Source: Pseudomonas gessardii (GTDB taxonomy: Bacteria > Pseudomonadota > Gammaproteobacteria > Pseudomonadales > Pseudomonadaceae). Taken from it: 54,457 nucleotides of DNA. Below the pieces are notes generated by a model, which saw only the letters and a program-made list of their open reading frames with translations, did no database searches and was not told the DNA's origin. The position numbers and the translations under genes were made by a program. How positions within the stretch are numbered: position 1 is the first letter of the stretch; each line of letters opens with the position of its first letter. Of the stretch, positions 1 through 8,369 are shown piece after piece. The stretch spans positions 1 through 54,457 of the forward strand of contig NZ_MNPU01000041.1 in NCBI RefSeq assembly GCF_001983165.1, in the 5' to 3' direction.

Positions 1-14
1 GGCCAGAGTGGAAA

Positions 15-79
15 GGTGGATGGCAGCTTTGCTCCCACTCGTGCTTCTAGCACTGCGGACTTACAGCTTGCCATCCACC
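15..79. repeat. Nested inverted repeat downstream of tsaC
   Basis: GGTGGATGGCA (15-25) is perfectly inverted at 69-79, and a smaller palindrome GTGCT-tct-AGCAC lies between the arms at 41-53. There is no T-run, so it is not a standard intrinsic terminator. It may be a REP-like or other folded repeat. No gene is supported in 1-149. Confidence 0.5.
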
Positions 80-114
80 CCTCTCACCTCAGAGTTTATT
101 CCCAGATCAAGACA

Positions 115-135
115 CAAGCGGGCTTGCTCGCGATG
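115..135 (+). repeat. Single REP-like sequence
   Basis: AGCGGGCTTGCTCGCGATGG resembles the core of the REP family common in fluorescent pseudomonads and can fold as GCGGGCTTGCTCGC. Only one arm is present here, just beyond the tsaC stop codon. Confidence 0.55.
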
Positions 136-149
136 GCCACGCCTCGGTC

Positions 150-707
150 TCAGGACGGGCGGCGAACCTCGCCCGTCGCCAGATCCCGAATCAAACTAGG
201 GTTCTTGCGCCCACCCAGGCTACCGCCCAGCACCAAATCCACCTGCCCACGGAAATACTGCTCCACCCGGATCCGCGTGCGCGCCGCCGGCCGGCCTTGG
301 GGGTTGGCCGAGGTGGAGATCAACGGGCCCACCAGCGAACACAAGTCCCGCACCAGCGGATGATCGCTGACCCGCAACGCCACGGTGTCGTGCTGACCGG
401 TAATCCATGCAGGCAGCAGGTCCTGATGGGGCACCAGCCAGGTATTGGGCCCCGGCCAGGTACTGGCCATGCGGTCGATCCAGGTGTCGGGGAAATCCTC
501 GAAAAGAAAGTCGAATTGCCGGATATTGTCAGCGATCAGGATCAACCCCTTGTCCACCGAGCGGCCCTTGATCGCCAGCAAGCGCTCCACCGCGTCCTCG
601 TTCCACGGGTCGCAGCCCAGGCCCCACACTGCCTCGGTCGGATAGGCAATCACCGCGCCTGCGCGAATCTCTCGTGCGGCTTCTTGCACACGCCACCTGT
701 TGACCAT
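150..707 (-). CDS. tsaC: Threonylcarbamoyl-AMP synthase TsaC (YrdC family)
   Basis: TsaC makes threonylcarbamoyl-AMP from threonine, bicarbonate and ATP, the first step of the t6A37 tRNA modification, in the cytoplasm. The 185-residue protein has the usual size of the short TsaC form. Visible motifs are YPTEAVWGLGCD (22-33), KGRSVDKGLILI (47-58) and WPGPNTWL (84-91), plus STSANPQG (131-138) typical of the YrdC nucleotide-binding fold. The ATG at 707 puts the conserved N-terminus in place. It lies downstream of dprA on the same strand, the conserved Pseudomonas order dprA-tsaC. Nothing is odd in the sequence. Confidence 0.95.
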   Translation of the reverse strand: MVNRWRVQEAAREIRAGAVIAYPTEAVWGLGCDPWNEDAVERLLAIKGRSVDKGLILIADNIRQFDFLFEDFPDTWIDRMASTWPGPNTWLVPHQDLLPAWITGQHDTVALRVSDHPLVRDLCSLVGPLISTSANPQGRPAARTRIRVEQYFRGQVDLVLGGSLGGRKNPSLIRDLATGEVRRPS

Positions 708-761
708 TACTTACTCTCCAGACCAAAGCTCTGCGCAGTTTACCGATCTTCGTTACAAAAC

Positions 762-1856
762 CTAACTGCGCGCAAGCCAGCGGCCATTTTCGCAGATCAC
801 CCGGCCCTCCAGCTCCAGTTCGGTAAGGCTCGCCAATACCCGGGACAGGCTCTGCCCGCTGGCGGCGGCCAAGCCTTCACTGGTGTAGGGGGCCGCGTGC
901 AACAGCGCCACCAGCGGGTGGGTCACCGCCACCGGCGCAGGCCGCGCCAACGCCTGCCAGCCGCGCAACCCTTCGAGGATGTGCTCGATGGTTTCCACCA
1001 GCACCGCCCCCTCACGGATCAGTTGATGACAGCCCCTGGCCCCCGGATGATGAATCGACCCCGGGATGGCATACACCTCGCGCCCCTGCTCAGCCGCCAG
1101 CCGCGCGGTAATCAGCGAGCCGCTGGCGACGCTGGCTTCCACCACCAGCACCCCCAGGGACAGGCCGCTGATAATGCGGTTGCGCCGTGGAAAATTACCG
1201 GCCTGGGGCCCGGCGTCCAGTGGAAACTCGGAAACCACTGCGCTGCCCTGGGCAATCATCGCCTCGGCGAGCCGGCGGTGGCGCTGTGGATAAAAATTTT
1301 CCAGGCCGGTGCCCAGCACCCCGATAGTCTGCCCCCCGACATCTAATGCCGCCTGGTGCGCCGCCCCATCGATGCCCAGGGCCAGGCCACTGGTGATGAC
1401 AAAACCGGCGCTTGCCAGGCTGCGGGAAAAGGCCGCCGCCGTATCCATCCCGGGCCGCGAGGCGCGTCGGCTACCGACCATGGCCAACTGCGGTTTTTCC
1501 AGGATGGCGGGGGTTCCGGCCACGAATAACAACGGCGGCGCATCGTCCAACTCGGCCAGCAAGGCGGGGTAGTCGGGCTGGTCCCACATCAACAAATGCT
1601 GGGCCGGACGCTCTAGCCAGGCTAAGGCGACGCTGGCGCCATCGCGCACTTGCGGGCTGCGCCGGGCCTCGGCACAGGCCGCCGGCAACCCCAGGGAACG
1701 CCAGGCGCTGGCCGGGGCGCCGATGGCCTTCGAGGCACAACCAAAGGCCTCGATCAAGGTCTTGAAACGCCTGGGCCCCAGCTCCGGCATGCGATGCAAA
1801 CGCAGGCGGGCTTCCAGCTCGGCAGGGGAAATATCCGCGGTATGGATTACTGACAT
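762..1856 (-). CDS. dprA: DNA processing protein DprA (Smf)
   Basis: DprA binds incoming single-stranded DNA and loads RecA during natural transformation; in non-competent species its role is unclear. The 364-residue protein shows the Rossmann-like DprA core: VGSRRAS (127-133), SGLALGID (156-163), FPRRNRIISGLS (222-233), SGSLITA (245-251) and AIPGSI (263-268). A C-terminal winged-helix-like region follows. The ATG at 1856 is preferred over an upstream TTG at 1880 because AAGGA sits at Shine-Dalgarno distance. It lies upstream of tsaC on the same strand. The gene that normally separates it from def is missing (see 1934-1987). Confidence 0.93.
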   Translation of the reverse strand: MSVIHTADISPAELEARLRLHRMPELGPRRFKTLIEAFGCASKAIGAPASAWRSLGLPAACAEARRSPQVRDGASVALAWLERPAQHLLMWDQPDYPALLAELDDAPPLLFVAGTPAILEKPQLAMVGSRRASRPGMDTAAAFSRSLASAGFVITSGLALGIDGAAHQAALDVGGQTIGVLGTGLENFYPQRHRRLAEAMIAQGSAVVSEFPLDAGPQAGNFPRRNRIISGLSLGVLVVEASVASGSLITARLAAEQGREVYAIPGSIHHPGARGCHQLIREGAVLVETIEHILEGLRGWQALARPAPVAVTHPLVALLHAAPYTSEGLAAASGQSLSRVLASLTELELEGRVICENGRWLARS

Positions 1857-1933
1857 GTGATCATCCTTGATCAGGAACAAGCTGTGGATAACTCTGTTGG
1901 TAACTTCTGTAGCAGGCTAATTATTGCAACTGG

Positions 1934-1987
1934 TTATTGCCGCCCAGCCTGGCGGCCTGTTTTGAAGACGAGTAGCGATTTCCTCAT
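1934..1987 (-). pseudogene. Possible 5' remnant of a LysM-domain protein gene
   Basis: On the minus strand a strong Shine-Dalgarno (AAAGGAGA, about 1996-2003) precedes an ATG at 1987. It opens an 18-codon frame beginning MRKSLLV that stops at 1934. Other pseudomonads have a LysM-domain gene (PA0020 type) between dprA and def, starting with a short signal peptide. I infer that its ribosome-binding site and first codons survive and the rest was deleted. The residue match to that family's start is from memory. A genuine short leader peptide remains possible. Confidence 0.4.
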
Positions 1988-2121
1988 GGGGGCAATCTCC
2001 TTTATTATGTGGGCTCGCGTGAAATGCCTTGGCCTTCGCGGCCTGCGCGCGTTTCACACCGGCCGTGCGGGGTAGCCCGACGCCGATTTGCCTTTACCTC
2101 ACATGTGCAGCAATTACGCTT

Positions 2122-2628
2122 ATGGCTATTTTGAACATCCTCGAATTCCCGGACTCGCGCCTGCGCACTATCGCCAAACCAGTGGCGGTAGTGGACGACA
2201 AGGTTCGTCAGTTGGTCGATGACATGTTTGAAACAATGTATGAAGCCCCGGGCATTGGCCTCGCCGCGACCCAGGTCAACGTGCACCTGCGTGTGGTGGT
2301 CATGGACCTGTCCGAAGACCGCAGCGCACCGATGGTGTACATCAACCCGGAGTTCGAGCCGCTGACCGACGAGATGGGCGAATACCAGGAAGGCTGCCTG
2401 TCGGTGCCGGAGTTCTACGAGAACGTCGAACGCCCGCTACGCGTCAAAATCAAGGCCCTGGACCGCGACGGCAAACCCTTCGAGCTGATTGCCGAAGACC
2501 TGCTGGCGGTGTGCATCCAGCATGAGTGCGACCACCTCAACGGCAAGCTGTTTGTCGATTACCTGTCCACGCTCAAACGCGACCGGATCAAGAAGAAACT
2601 GGAAAAGAAGCATCGCCAGCAAGCTTGA
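2122..2628 (+). CDS. def: Peptide deformylase
   Basis: This metalloenzyme removes the formyl group from the N-terminal methionine of nascent proteins at the ribosome. The 168-residue protein has all three family motifs: GIGLAATQ (44-51), EGCLS (90-94, metal ligand Cys92) and QHECDHLNG, with metal ligands His134 and His138 and catalytic Glu135. The ATG at 2122 gives the canonical MAILNILEFPD start. It is followed by fmt, which carries out the opposite step on initiator tRNA, in the usual def-fmt-rsmB order. Confidence 0.97.
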   Translation: MAILNILEFPDSRLRTIAKPVAVVDDKVRQLVDDMFETMYEAPGIGLAATQVNVHLRVVVMDLSEDRSAPMVYINPEFEPLTDEMGEYQEGCLSVPEFYENVERPLRVKIKALDRDGKPFELIAEDLLAVCIQHECDHLNGKLFVDYLSTLKRDRIKKKLEKKHRQQA

Positions 2629-2642
2629 TTCCCTTCTTTTGA

Positions 2643-2672
2643 AGGCTTGCTCCGGCAAGCCTTTTTCTTTTG
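2643..2672 (+). terminator. Intrinsic terminator-like hairpin between def and fmt
   Basis: AGGCTTGC (43-50) pairs with GCAAGCCT (55-62) over a four-base loop and is followed by a T-rich run. It would end or attenuate def transcription before fmt, although the genes usually act as a unit. Confidence 0.65.
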
Positions 2673-2685
2673 TGAGACGTTTCCC

Positions 2686-3636
2686 ATGACCGAGCCACTG
2701 CGCATCGTTTTTGCCGGCACCCCTGAATTTGCCGCCGAACACCTCAAGGCCCTGCTTGCCAGCCCTTATGAAATCGTCGCGGTGTACACCCAGCCGGATC
2801 GCCCGGCCGGCCGTGGGCAAAAACTGATGCCCAGCCCGGTCAAGCAACTGGCGCTGGAAAACGGCATCGCCGTGCTGCAACCGCCGACCCTGCGCAATGC
2901 CGAGGCCCAGGCTGAACTGGCCGCCCTGCAGCCGGACCTGCTGGTAGTGGTGGCCTACGGCCTGATCCTCCCGCAAGCCGTACTGGATATCCCGCGCCTG
3001 GGCTGCATCAACAGCCACGCTTCGCTGCTGCCGCGCTGGCGCGGTGCGGCGCCGATCCAGCGCGCGGTGCAAGCCGGTGACGCACAAAGCGGCGTGACCG
3101 TGATGCGCATGGAAGCCGGCCTGGACACCGGGCCGATGCTGCTCAAGGTCACCACCCCCATCACCGCACAGGACACCGGCGGCAGCCTGCACGACCGCCT
3201 GGCCGAAATGGGCCCGCCCGCAGTGGTGCAGGCCATTGCCGGCCTTGCCGCTGGCACCTTGCAGGGTGAAGTACAGGACGACAGCCTCGCCACCTACGCC
3301 CACAAGCTGAACAAGGACGAAGCGCGCATCGACTGGAGCCGCCCGGCCGTGGAGCTGGAGCGCCTGGTACGCGCCTTCAACCCGTGGCCGATCTGCCACA
3401 GCACCCTGAATGGCGAAGCCTTGAAAATCCTCGCCGCCAGCCTGGCCGACGGCAGCGGCGCGCCTGGTGAAATCATCGGCGCCAGCAAGGAAGGCCTACT
3501 GGTGGCCTGCGGCGAACAGGCTTTGTGTCTGACCCGTCTGCAATTGCCCGGCGGCAAGGCGCTGAACTTCAGCGATTTGTTCAACAGCCGTCGTGAGAAA
3601 TTTGCCCCTGGCATCATCCTTGGAGTGGACGCTTGA
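2686..3636 (+). CDS. fmt: Methionyl-tRNA formyltransferase
   Basis: Fmt formylates methionyl-tRNA(fMet) with 10-formyl-tetrahydrofolate to make the initiator tRNA. The 316-residue protein has the usual length. The catalytic core is visible: Asn109 and His111 in INSHASLLPRWRG, and Asp147 in GLDTGP. The N-terminal VFAGTPEFA is typical of the formyltransferase fold, and the C-terminal half matches the tRNA-binding OB-like domain. The ATG at 2686 is chosen for the MTEPLRIVFAGTP start. The stop overlaps the rsmB start by one base, which suggests translational coupling. Confidence 0.97.
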   Translation: MTEPLRIVFAGTPEFAAEHLKALLASPYEIVAVYTQPDRPAGRGQKLMPSPVKQLALENGIAVLQPPTLRNAEAQAELAALQPDLLVVVAYGLILPQAVLDIPRLGCINSHASLLPRWRGAAPIQRAVQAGDAQSGVTVMRMEAGLDTGPMLLKVTTPITAQDTGGSLHDRLAEMGPPAVVQAIAGLAAGTLQGEVQDDSLATYAHKLNKDEARIDWSRPAVELERLVRAFNPWPICHSTLNGEALKILAASLADGSGAPGEIIGASKEGLLVACGEQALCLTRLQLPGGKALNFSDLFNSRREKFAPGIILGVDA

Positions 3637-4946
3637 TGAACCCGCGTTTGGCCGCCGCCAAGGCCCTGGCCGCCGTGCTCAATGGCAAGGCTTCCCTGAA
3701 CAGCTCGTTGCCGGTGCAATTGGATAAAGTCGACGACCGTGATCGCGGCTTCACCCAGGACCTGGCCTTTGGCACCGCCCGCTGGCAGCCGCGTTTGTCG
3801 GCGCTGGCGGCCAAGTTGCTGCAAAAGCCGTTCAAGGCCGCCGATGCCGATGTCGAGGCGCTGCTGCTGGTGGGGTTGTACCAGTTGCTCTACAGCCGCG
3901 TGCCGGCCCACGCCGCCATCGGCGAAACCGTGGGCTGCGCCGACAAGCTGAAAAAGCCCTGGGCCAAGGCCTTGCTCAACGCCGTACTGCGCCGCGCCCA
4001 GCGCGAAAGCGCGGGGTTGCTGGCCGAGCTGGAACACGACCCGGTCGTGCGCACTGCGCACCCACGCTGGCTGCAAAAATCCCTCAAGGCGTTCTGGCCA
4101 GAGCAGTGGGAAGCCATCTGCGCCGCCAACAACGCGCACCCGCCGATGATTCTGCGGGTCAATCGCCGCCATCACCGCCGCGATGCCTACCTCACATTAC
4201 TGGCAGAGGCCGGTATCAATGCCAGCGCCTGTGTGTACAGCCAGGACGGGATCGTGCTGGAGACCGCAGGCGATGTGCGCAGCCTGCCAGGCTTTGCCGA
4301 AGGCTGGATCAGCGTGCAGGACGAAGCCGCGCAACTGGCGGCCGACCTGCTTGACCTGGCGCCGGGCCAACGGGTGCTGGACGCCTGCTGCGCCCCGGGC
4401 GGCAAGACCTGCCATATCATGGAAATCGAGCCGGGCCTGGCCGGGGTCGTCGCCGTAGACCTGGAGGCCAAGCGCCTGGTGCGCGTGCGGGAAAACCTCG
4501 CGCGCCTGGGCCTGGACGCCGAACTGATCGCCGCCGACGGGCGCGACACTGCCACTTGGTGGGATGGCAAGCCGTTCCAGCGCATCCTGCTGGACGCGCC
4601 ATGTTCCGCCACCGGCGTGATCCGCCGCCACCCGGATATCAAGCTGACCCGCCAACCCGACGACATCGCCGCCCTGGCCGTGCTGCAAGGCGAGTTGCTG
4701 GACGCGCTGTGGCCGACGCTGGAGGTCGGTGGCATCCTGCTCTACGCCACCTGCTCGACCTTGCCCACCGAGAACACCGAGGTGATCGAAGCCTTCCTTG
4801 CCCGCACCAGCGGCGCACGGGAGCTGGATATCGCCACGGCGGCCGGGATCAAGCAACCCCATGGCCGCCAGTTGCTCGCACAGGACGGCGGACATGATGG
4901 TTTCTACTACGCAAAGCTGATCAAGATTGCCGCTGCACGCGGTTGA
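3636..4946 (+). CDS. rsmB: 16S rRNA m5C967 methyltransferase RsmB
   Basis: RsmB methylates C967 of 16S rRNA using S-adenosylmethionine. The 436-residue protein has an N-terminal NusB-like RNA-binding region (about 1-140) and a C-terminal Rossmann methyltransferase domain. SAM-binding ACCAPGGKTC lies near 250-259. The two family cysteines are in DAPCSATG (Cys323) and YATCS (Cys373). The ATG at 3636 overlaps the last base of the fmt stop; a TTG directly upstream is less likely. trkA follows after 23 bp. Confidence 0.96.
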   Translation: MNPRLAAAKALAAVLNGKASLNSSLPVQLDKVDDRDRGFTQDLAFGTARWQPRLSALAAKLLQKPFKAADADVEALLLVGLYQLLYSRVPAHAAIGETVGCADKLKKPWAKALLNAVLRRAQRESAGLLAELEHDPVVRTAHPRWLQKSLKAFWPEQWEAICAANNAHPPMILRVNRRHHRRDAYLTLLAEAGINASACVYSQDGIVLETAGDVRSLPGFAEGWISVQDEAAQLAADLLDLAPGQRVLDACCAPGGKTCHIMEIEPGLAGVVAVDLEAKRLVRVRENLARLGLDAELIAADGRDTATWWDGKPFQRILLDAPCSATGVIRRHPDIKLTRQPDDIAALAVLQGELLDALWPTLEVGGILLYATCSTLPTENTEVIEAFLARTSGARELDIATAAGIKQPHGRQLLAQDGGHDGFYYAKLIKIAAARG

Positions 4947-4969
4947 ATGGTTTTTAAGGGAGTGACCGG

Positions 4970-6343
4970 ATGAAGATCATCATCCTTGGCGCAGGGCAGG
5001 TCGGCGGTACGCTGGCCGAGCATTTGGCCAGTGAAGCCAACGACATTACCGTGGTCGACACCGACGCCGAACGCCTGCGCGGCCTGGGCGACCGCCTGGA
5101 TATCCGCACGGTCCAGGGCCGTGCCTCGTTCCCCACCGTGCTGCGCCAGGCCGGCGCCGACGATGCCGACATGCTGGTGGCCGTGACCAACAGCGACGAG
5201 ACCAACATGGTCGCCTGCCAGGTCGCCCACACCCTGTTCCACACCCCGACCAAAATCGCCCGGGTGCGTGAAGCGGCCTACCTGACCCGCGCCGGCCTGT
5301 TCGACAACGACGCGATTCCGGTGGACGTGCTGATCAGTCCCGAGCAGGTGGTCACCCACTACATCAAGCGCCTGATCGAAATCCCCGGCGCGTTGCAGGT
5401 GATCGACTTTGCCGAAGGCAAGGCGCAACTGGTGGCGGTCAAGGCCTACTACGGCGGGCCGCTGGTGGGCCAGCAACTGCGCCAGCTGCGCGAACATATG
5501 CCGAATGTGGAAACCCGCGTGGCCGCGATTTTCCGCCGCGACCGGCCGATCCTGCCCCAGGGCGACACAGTGATCGAAGCCGACGACGAAGTCTTCTTCA
5601 TCGCCGCCAAGGCCAATATCCGTGCGGTGATGAGCGAAATGCGCCGGCTCGACGAGAGCTACAAACGCATCGTCATCGCCGGCGGCGGGCAGATTGGCGA
5701 GCGTCTGGCCGAGGCCATCGAAAGCCGCTACCAGGTGAAGATCATCGAGATGAATCCGGCACGCTGCCGGCATTTGTCCGACACCCTCGACAGCACCGTG
5801 GTCCTGCAAGGCAGCGCCTCGGACCGCGACCTGCTGATGGAAGAAAACATCGCCGACGCCGATATCTTCCTGGCCCTGACCAACGACGACGAGGCCAATA
5901 TCATGTCGTCGCTGCTGGCCAAGCGGCTGGGGGCGAAGAAGGTGATGACCATCATCAACAACCCGGCCTATGTGGACCTGATCCAGGGCGGCGATATCGA
6001 CATTGCCATCAGCCCGCAGTTGGCCACCATCGGCACCTTGCTGACCCATGTGCGCCGCGGCGATATCGTCAGCGTGCACTCATTGCGCCGCGGCGCGGCG
6101 GAAGCCATCGAGGCGATTGCCCATGGCGACTCCAAATCCAGCAAGGTGATCGGTCGGGCAATTCGCGATATCGGCTTGCCACCGGGCACCACCATTGGCG
6201 CGATCATTCGCGATGAAGAAGTGATCATCGCCCATGACGACACGGTGATTGCCGCCGGGGACCATGTGATTCTGTTCCTGGTGGATAAAAAACATATCCG
6301 CGATGTGGAGAAGTTGTTCCACGTGGGGTTGAGCTTTTTCTGA
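4970..6343 (+). CDS. trkA: Trk potassium transporter NAD-binding protein TrkA
   Basis: TrkA is the peripheral cytoplasmic regulator of the Trk K+ uptake system. The 457-residue protein is a duplicated TrkA-N/TrkA-C unit. The first half opens with the Rossmann sequence MKIIILGAGQVGG. The second repeats it near residue 235 as IVIAGGGQIGE. TrkA-C-like segments follow each half. Length and architecture match the family. It sits at the end of the def-fmt-rsmB-trkA series; no trkH is in the window. A degenerate parS-like sequence (TGTTCCACGTGG at 6315) lies in its 3' end. Confidence 0.96.
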   Translation: MKIIILGAGQVGGTLAEHLASEANDITVVDTDAERLRGLGDRLDIRTVQGRASFPTVLRQAGADDADMLVAVTNSDETNMVACQVAHTLFHTPTKIARVREAAYLTRAGLFDNDAIPVDVLISPEQVVTHYIKRLIEIPGALQVIDFAEGKAQLVAVKAYYGGPLVGQQLRQLREHMPNVETRVAAIFRRDRPILPQGDTVIEADDEVFFIAAKANIRAVMSEMRRLDESYKRIVIAGGGQIGERLAEAIESRYQVKIIEMNPARCRHLSDTLDSTVVLQGSASDRDLLMEENIADADIFLALTNDDEANIMSSLLAKRLGAKKVMTIINNPAYVDLIQGGDIDIAISPQLATIGTLLTHVRRGDIVSVHSLRRGAAEAIEAIAHGDSKSSKVIGRAIRDIGLPPGTTIGAIIRDEEVIIAHDDTVIAAGDHVILFLVDKKHIRDVEKLFHVGLSFF

Positions 6344-6361
6344 TGTGACGGAGAGACCGAC

Positions 6362-6673
6362 ATGCTCGAATCCCTGGAAAAAATGCTCGCCAAGGGTGTG
6401 GATAACTCGCTGCTGCGCTTTGGCTTGGGCAAGGGTTACCTGGATTTGAAGGACAATGCCAAGGCGGCCGAGCATCTGCACCAGTGTGTGGTGTTTGATC
6501 CGAAGTACTCGGCGGCGTGGAAGCTGTTGGGCAAGGCACACGCGGCGCTGGGCGATAAAAATGCAGCACGCCAGGCATGGGAGCAGGGGATTGCAGCGGC
6601 CCAGGCCCATGGCGACAAGCAGGCCGAGAAAGAGATGACGGTGTTCCTGAAAAAACTCGATCGCCAGGGTTGA
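6362..6673 (+). CDS. Small tetratricopeptide-repeat protein
   Basis: This 103-residue cytoplasmic protein has no signal peptide or membrane segment. It contains roughly two TPR units: the first around LLRFGLGKGYLDLKDNAKAA, the second around AAWKLLGKAHAALGDKNAAR, followed by a helical tail. Such repeats mediate protein-protein contacts; the partner cannot be told from sequence. It follows trkA by 18 bp, as in other pseudomonads. The gene contains a perfect DnaA box at 6397-6405. A REPIN repeat starts 10 bp after its stop. Confidence 0.85.
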   Translation: MLESLEKMLAKGVDNSLLRFGLGKGYLDLKDNAKAAEHLHQCVVFDPKYSAAWKLLGKAHAALGDKNAARQAWEQGIAAAQAHGDKQAEKEMTVFLKKLDRQG

Positions 6674-6682
6674 GGCGACCCC

Positions 6683-6770
6683 TGTGGGAGCTGGCTTGCC
6701 TGCGATGCAGGCGACTGAAATCTTTCAGTGACACCGAGGCGATGCCATCGCAGGCAAGCCAGCTCCCACA
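6683..6770. repeat. REPIN (paired inverted REP sequences)
   Basis: Two REP sequences form a perfect 24-bp inverted repeat: the left arm 6683-6706 starts TGTGGGAGCTGGCTTGCC and the right arm 6747-6770 is its exact reverse complement. About 40 bp lie between them. These elements are mobilised in trans by RAYT transposases in fluorescent pseudomonads; none is in this window. It lies between the convergent TPR and acyltransferase genes and could also stabilise their mRNA ends. Confidence 0.95.
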
Positions 6771-6802
6771 TTTGATCTTCGTTGCTTGTAAAACTGGGGG
6801 TA

Positions 6803-7690
6803 TCAGTACCAGCGCGCCTCACCCGGCGGGCGTTTCTTGAAGCGCTTCATGCTCCACATGTACTGGCTGGGGTAGGCGCCGACATAACGCTCCACCACCT
6901 TGCTCATCGCCGCGCAGGACGTGGCCGTGTCGGTGCTGTACATGTCCTCAGGCGCCGCCTCCAGGATCACTTTGTAGCCCGAACCGTCCGGCAGCCGCAG
7001 GGCATGCAGGAACACCCCCACCGCCTTGCCGCCCGCCAGCATGTTTGGCACGAACTTGCTGGTCAGCGCCTGGGTGGCGAAGAACGGTACGAAGATCCCG
7101 GCCGACTCTGCCGGCTCCGGGTCAGCGGGAATCCCCACCTGGCCACCCTTGCGCACTTCCTTGATCACACTGAGGATGCCTTCCTTGGTGGACGCCGCCA
7201 CCCGGTTGCCCAGTTGCACGCGTTGCTTGCGCAGCAGGTCATCCACCGCCTTGAGCTTGGGCGGGCGGTAGAAAATGATCGGTTTGCACTGGCTGCAATA
7301 GAAGTGATTGAGCACTTCCCAGTTGCCCAGGTGGCTGGTGATGCCGACCACGCCTTTGCCCGAGGCCAGGGCTTGCTGCAGCACCTCCAGGCCTTCGACT
7401 TCACGCACCAGGTCGATGGAACGCTGGGCCGGCCAGATCCAGGCACAGGCGCTTTCGGTCAGGGACTTGCCGATGTCCATCAGGCTCTGGCCCACCAGGC
7501 GCTCGCGCTCGGCCGGGTCCATGTCCGGGAAACACTTGGAGAGGTTGATCCGCACCGTGTCGCGGGAGCGGTTGGGGGTTTTCCACATGATCCAGCCAAT
7601 CGCCGAACCCACGGCTTGCACGGCGCGCCAGGGCAGCAGGGCAAACAATCGCAGAGCGCCTACCAGCAAGGCGCCTTTTAACTTTTCCAC
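6803..7690 (-). CDS. Lipid A / lysophospholipid acyltransferase, LpxL (HtrB) family
   Basis: The 295-residue protein belongs to the lipid A late-acyltransferase family, which transfers acyl chains from acyl-ACP at the inner membrane. The catalytic H-x4-E motif is SHLGNWE (His120, Glu125). An N-terminal hydrophobic stretch (about 5-35) likely anchors it. The GTG at 7690 is supported by AGGAG seven bases upstream. It sits where P. aeruginosa has PA0011, annotated as an htrB-like acyltransferase. Another LpxL paralogue usually exists elsewhere, so the exact acceptor is not certain. Confidence 0.88.
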   Translation of the reverse strand: MEKLKGALLVGALRLFALLPWRAVQAVGSAIGWIMWKTPNRSRDTVRINLSKCFPDMDPAERERLVGQSLMDIGKSLTESACAWIWPAQRSIDLVREVEGLEVLQQALASGKGVVGITSHLGNWEVLNHFYCSQCKPIIFYRPPKLKAVDDLLRKQRVQLGNRVAASTKEGILSVIKEVRKGGQVGIPADPEPAESAGIFVPFFATQALTSKFVPNMLAGGKAVGVFLHALRLPDGSGYKVILEAAPEDMYSTDTATSCAAMSKVVERYVGAYPSQYMWSMKRFKKRPPGEARWY

Positions 7691-7730
7691 AGGTCACTCC
7701 TGATCGTGTGTGGTGCGCAAAGCGGCCATT

Positions 7731-8288
7731 CTACCCGGCGTTGACCAAGTCCGCGTAACGGTCGCAGTCCTGGGTGTGGTCCATGACCATCCCCGAGGCC
7801 TGCATGAACGCGTAGCAGATGGTCGGCCCGACGAAGGTGAAACCGGCTTTCTTGAGGGCTTTGCTCATGGCCGCGGCCTCTGGCGTAATCGCCGGGACCT
7901 GGCTGCGATCCTTGAAGTGATTGACCTTGGGCACACCGCCGACAAACGACCAGAGCAGCCCCACCGGGTCCTCCAGCGCCAGCCAGGCCGCGGCATTGCG
8001 CCGGGTGGCATTGAGTTTCAAGCGGTTGCGCACAATGCCTGGATCGAGCATCAACTGCTCGATCTCGGCATCGCTCAACTGCGCCAGGCGCTGGGCATCA
8101 AAGCCGAACAAGACCTTTCGATAATGTTCGCGTTTGCGTAAAACGGTGATCCAGGACAGGCCCGCCTGGAACCCTTCGAGCAAAAGCAGTTCAAACAAAC
8201 CCTGCGCATCGTGCAGCGGCGTGCCCCACTCCTGATCGTGATAAGCCATGTACAACGGATCTTCAGAACACCAAAAGCAGCGTGGCAT
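7731..8288 (-). CDS. tag: DNA-3-methyladenine glycosylase I
   Basis: Tag excises N3-methyladenine from alkylated DNA in base excision repair. The 185-residue protein has the family's zinc site: Cys4, His17, His171 and Cys175 (HTQDC). It also has the YHDQEWG motif (16-22) and catalytic-pocket Glu38 in LEGFQAGLSW. The ATG at 8288 is used because it keeps Cys4 in place and has GGAG upstream; longer in-frame extensions run into the divergent glyQ region. It is divergent from glyQ and upstream of the acyltransferase gene. Confidence 0.96.
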   Translation of the reverse strand: MPRCFWCSEDPLYMAYHDQEWGTPLHDAQGLFELLLLEGFQAGLSWITVLRKREHYRKVLFGFDAQRLAQLSDAEIEQLMLDPGIVRNRLKLNATRRNAAAWLALEDPVGLLWSFVGGVPKVNHFKDRSQVPAITPEAAAMSKALKKAGFTFVGPTICYAFMQASGMVMDHTQDCDRYADLVNAG

Positions 8289-8369
8289 AAGGCTCCAGGG
8301 AGTGGTGACAGGGCCGAATCGGGTATACTGCCGCCCTTTAAATCGCAGCCCAAGTAACAGGTGAATTTT

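Noticed and set aside
1900..1960. GCCGCC/GGCGGC hairpin as a terminator
   Set aside because: Its short T-run is on the plus strand, where no gene ends; it may only be part of the deletion scar.
6315..6330. Fourth parS site in trkA
   Set aside because: The left arm matches but the right arm ends GGTT instead of AACA, too degenerate to call.
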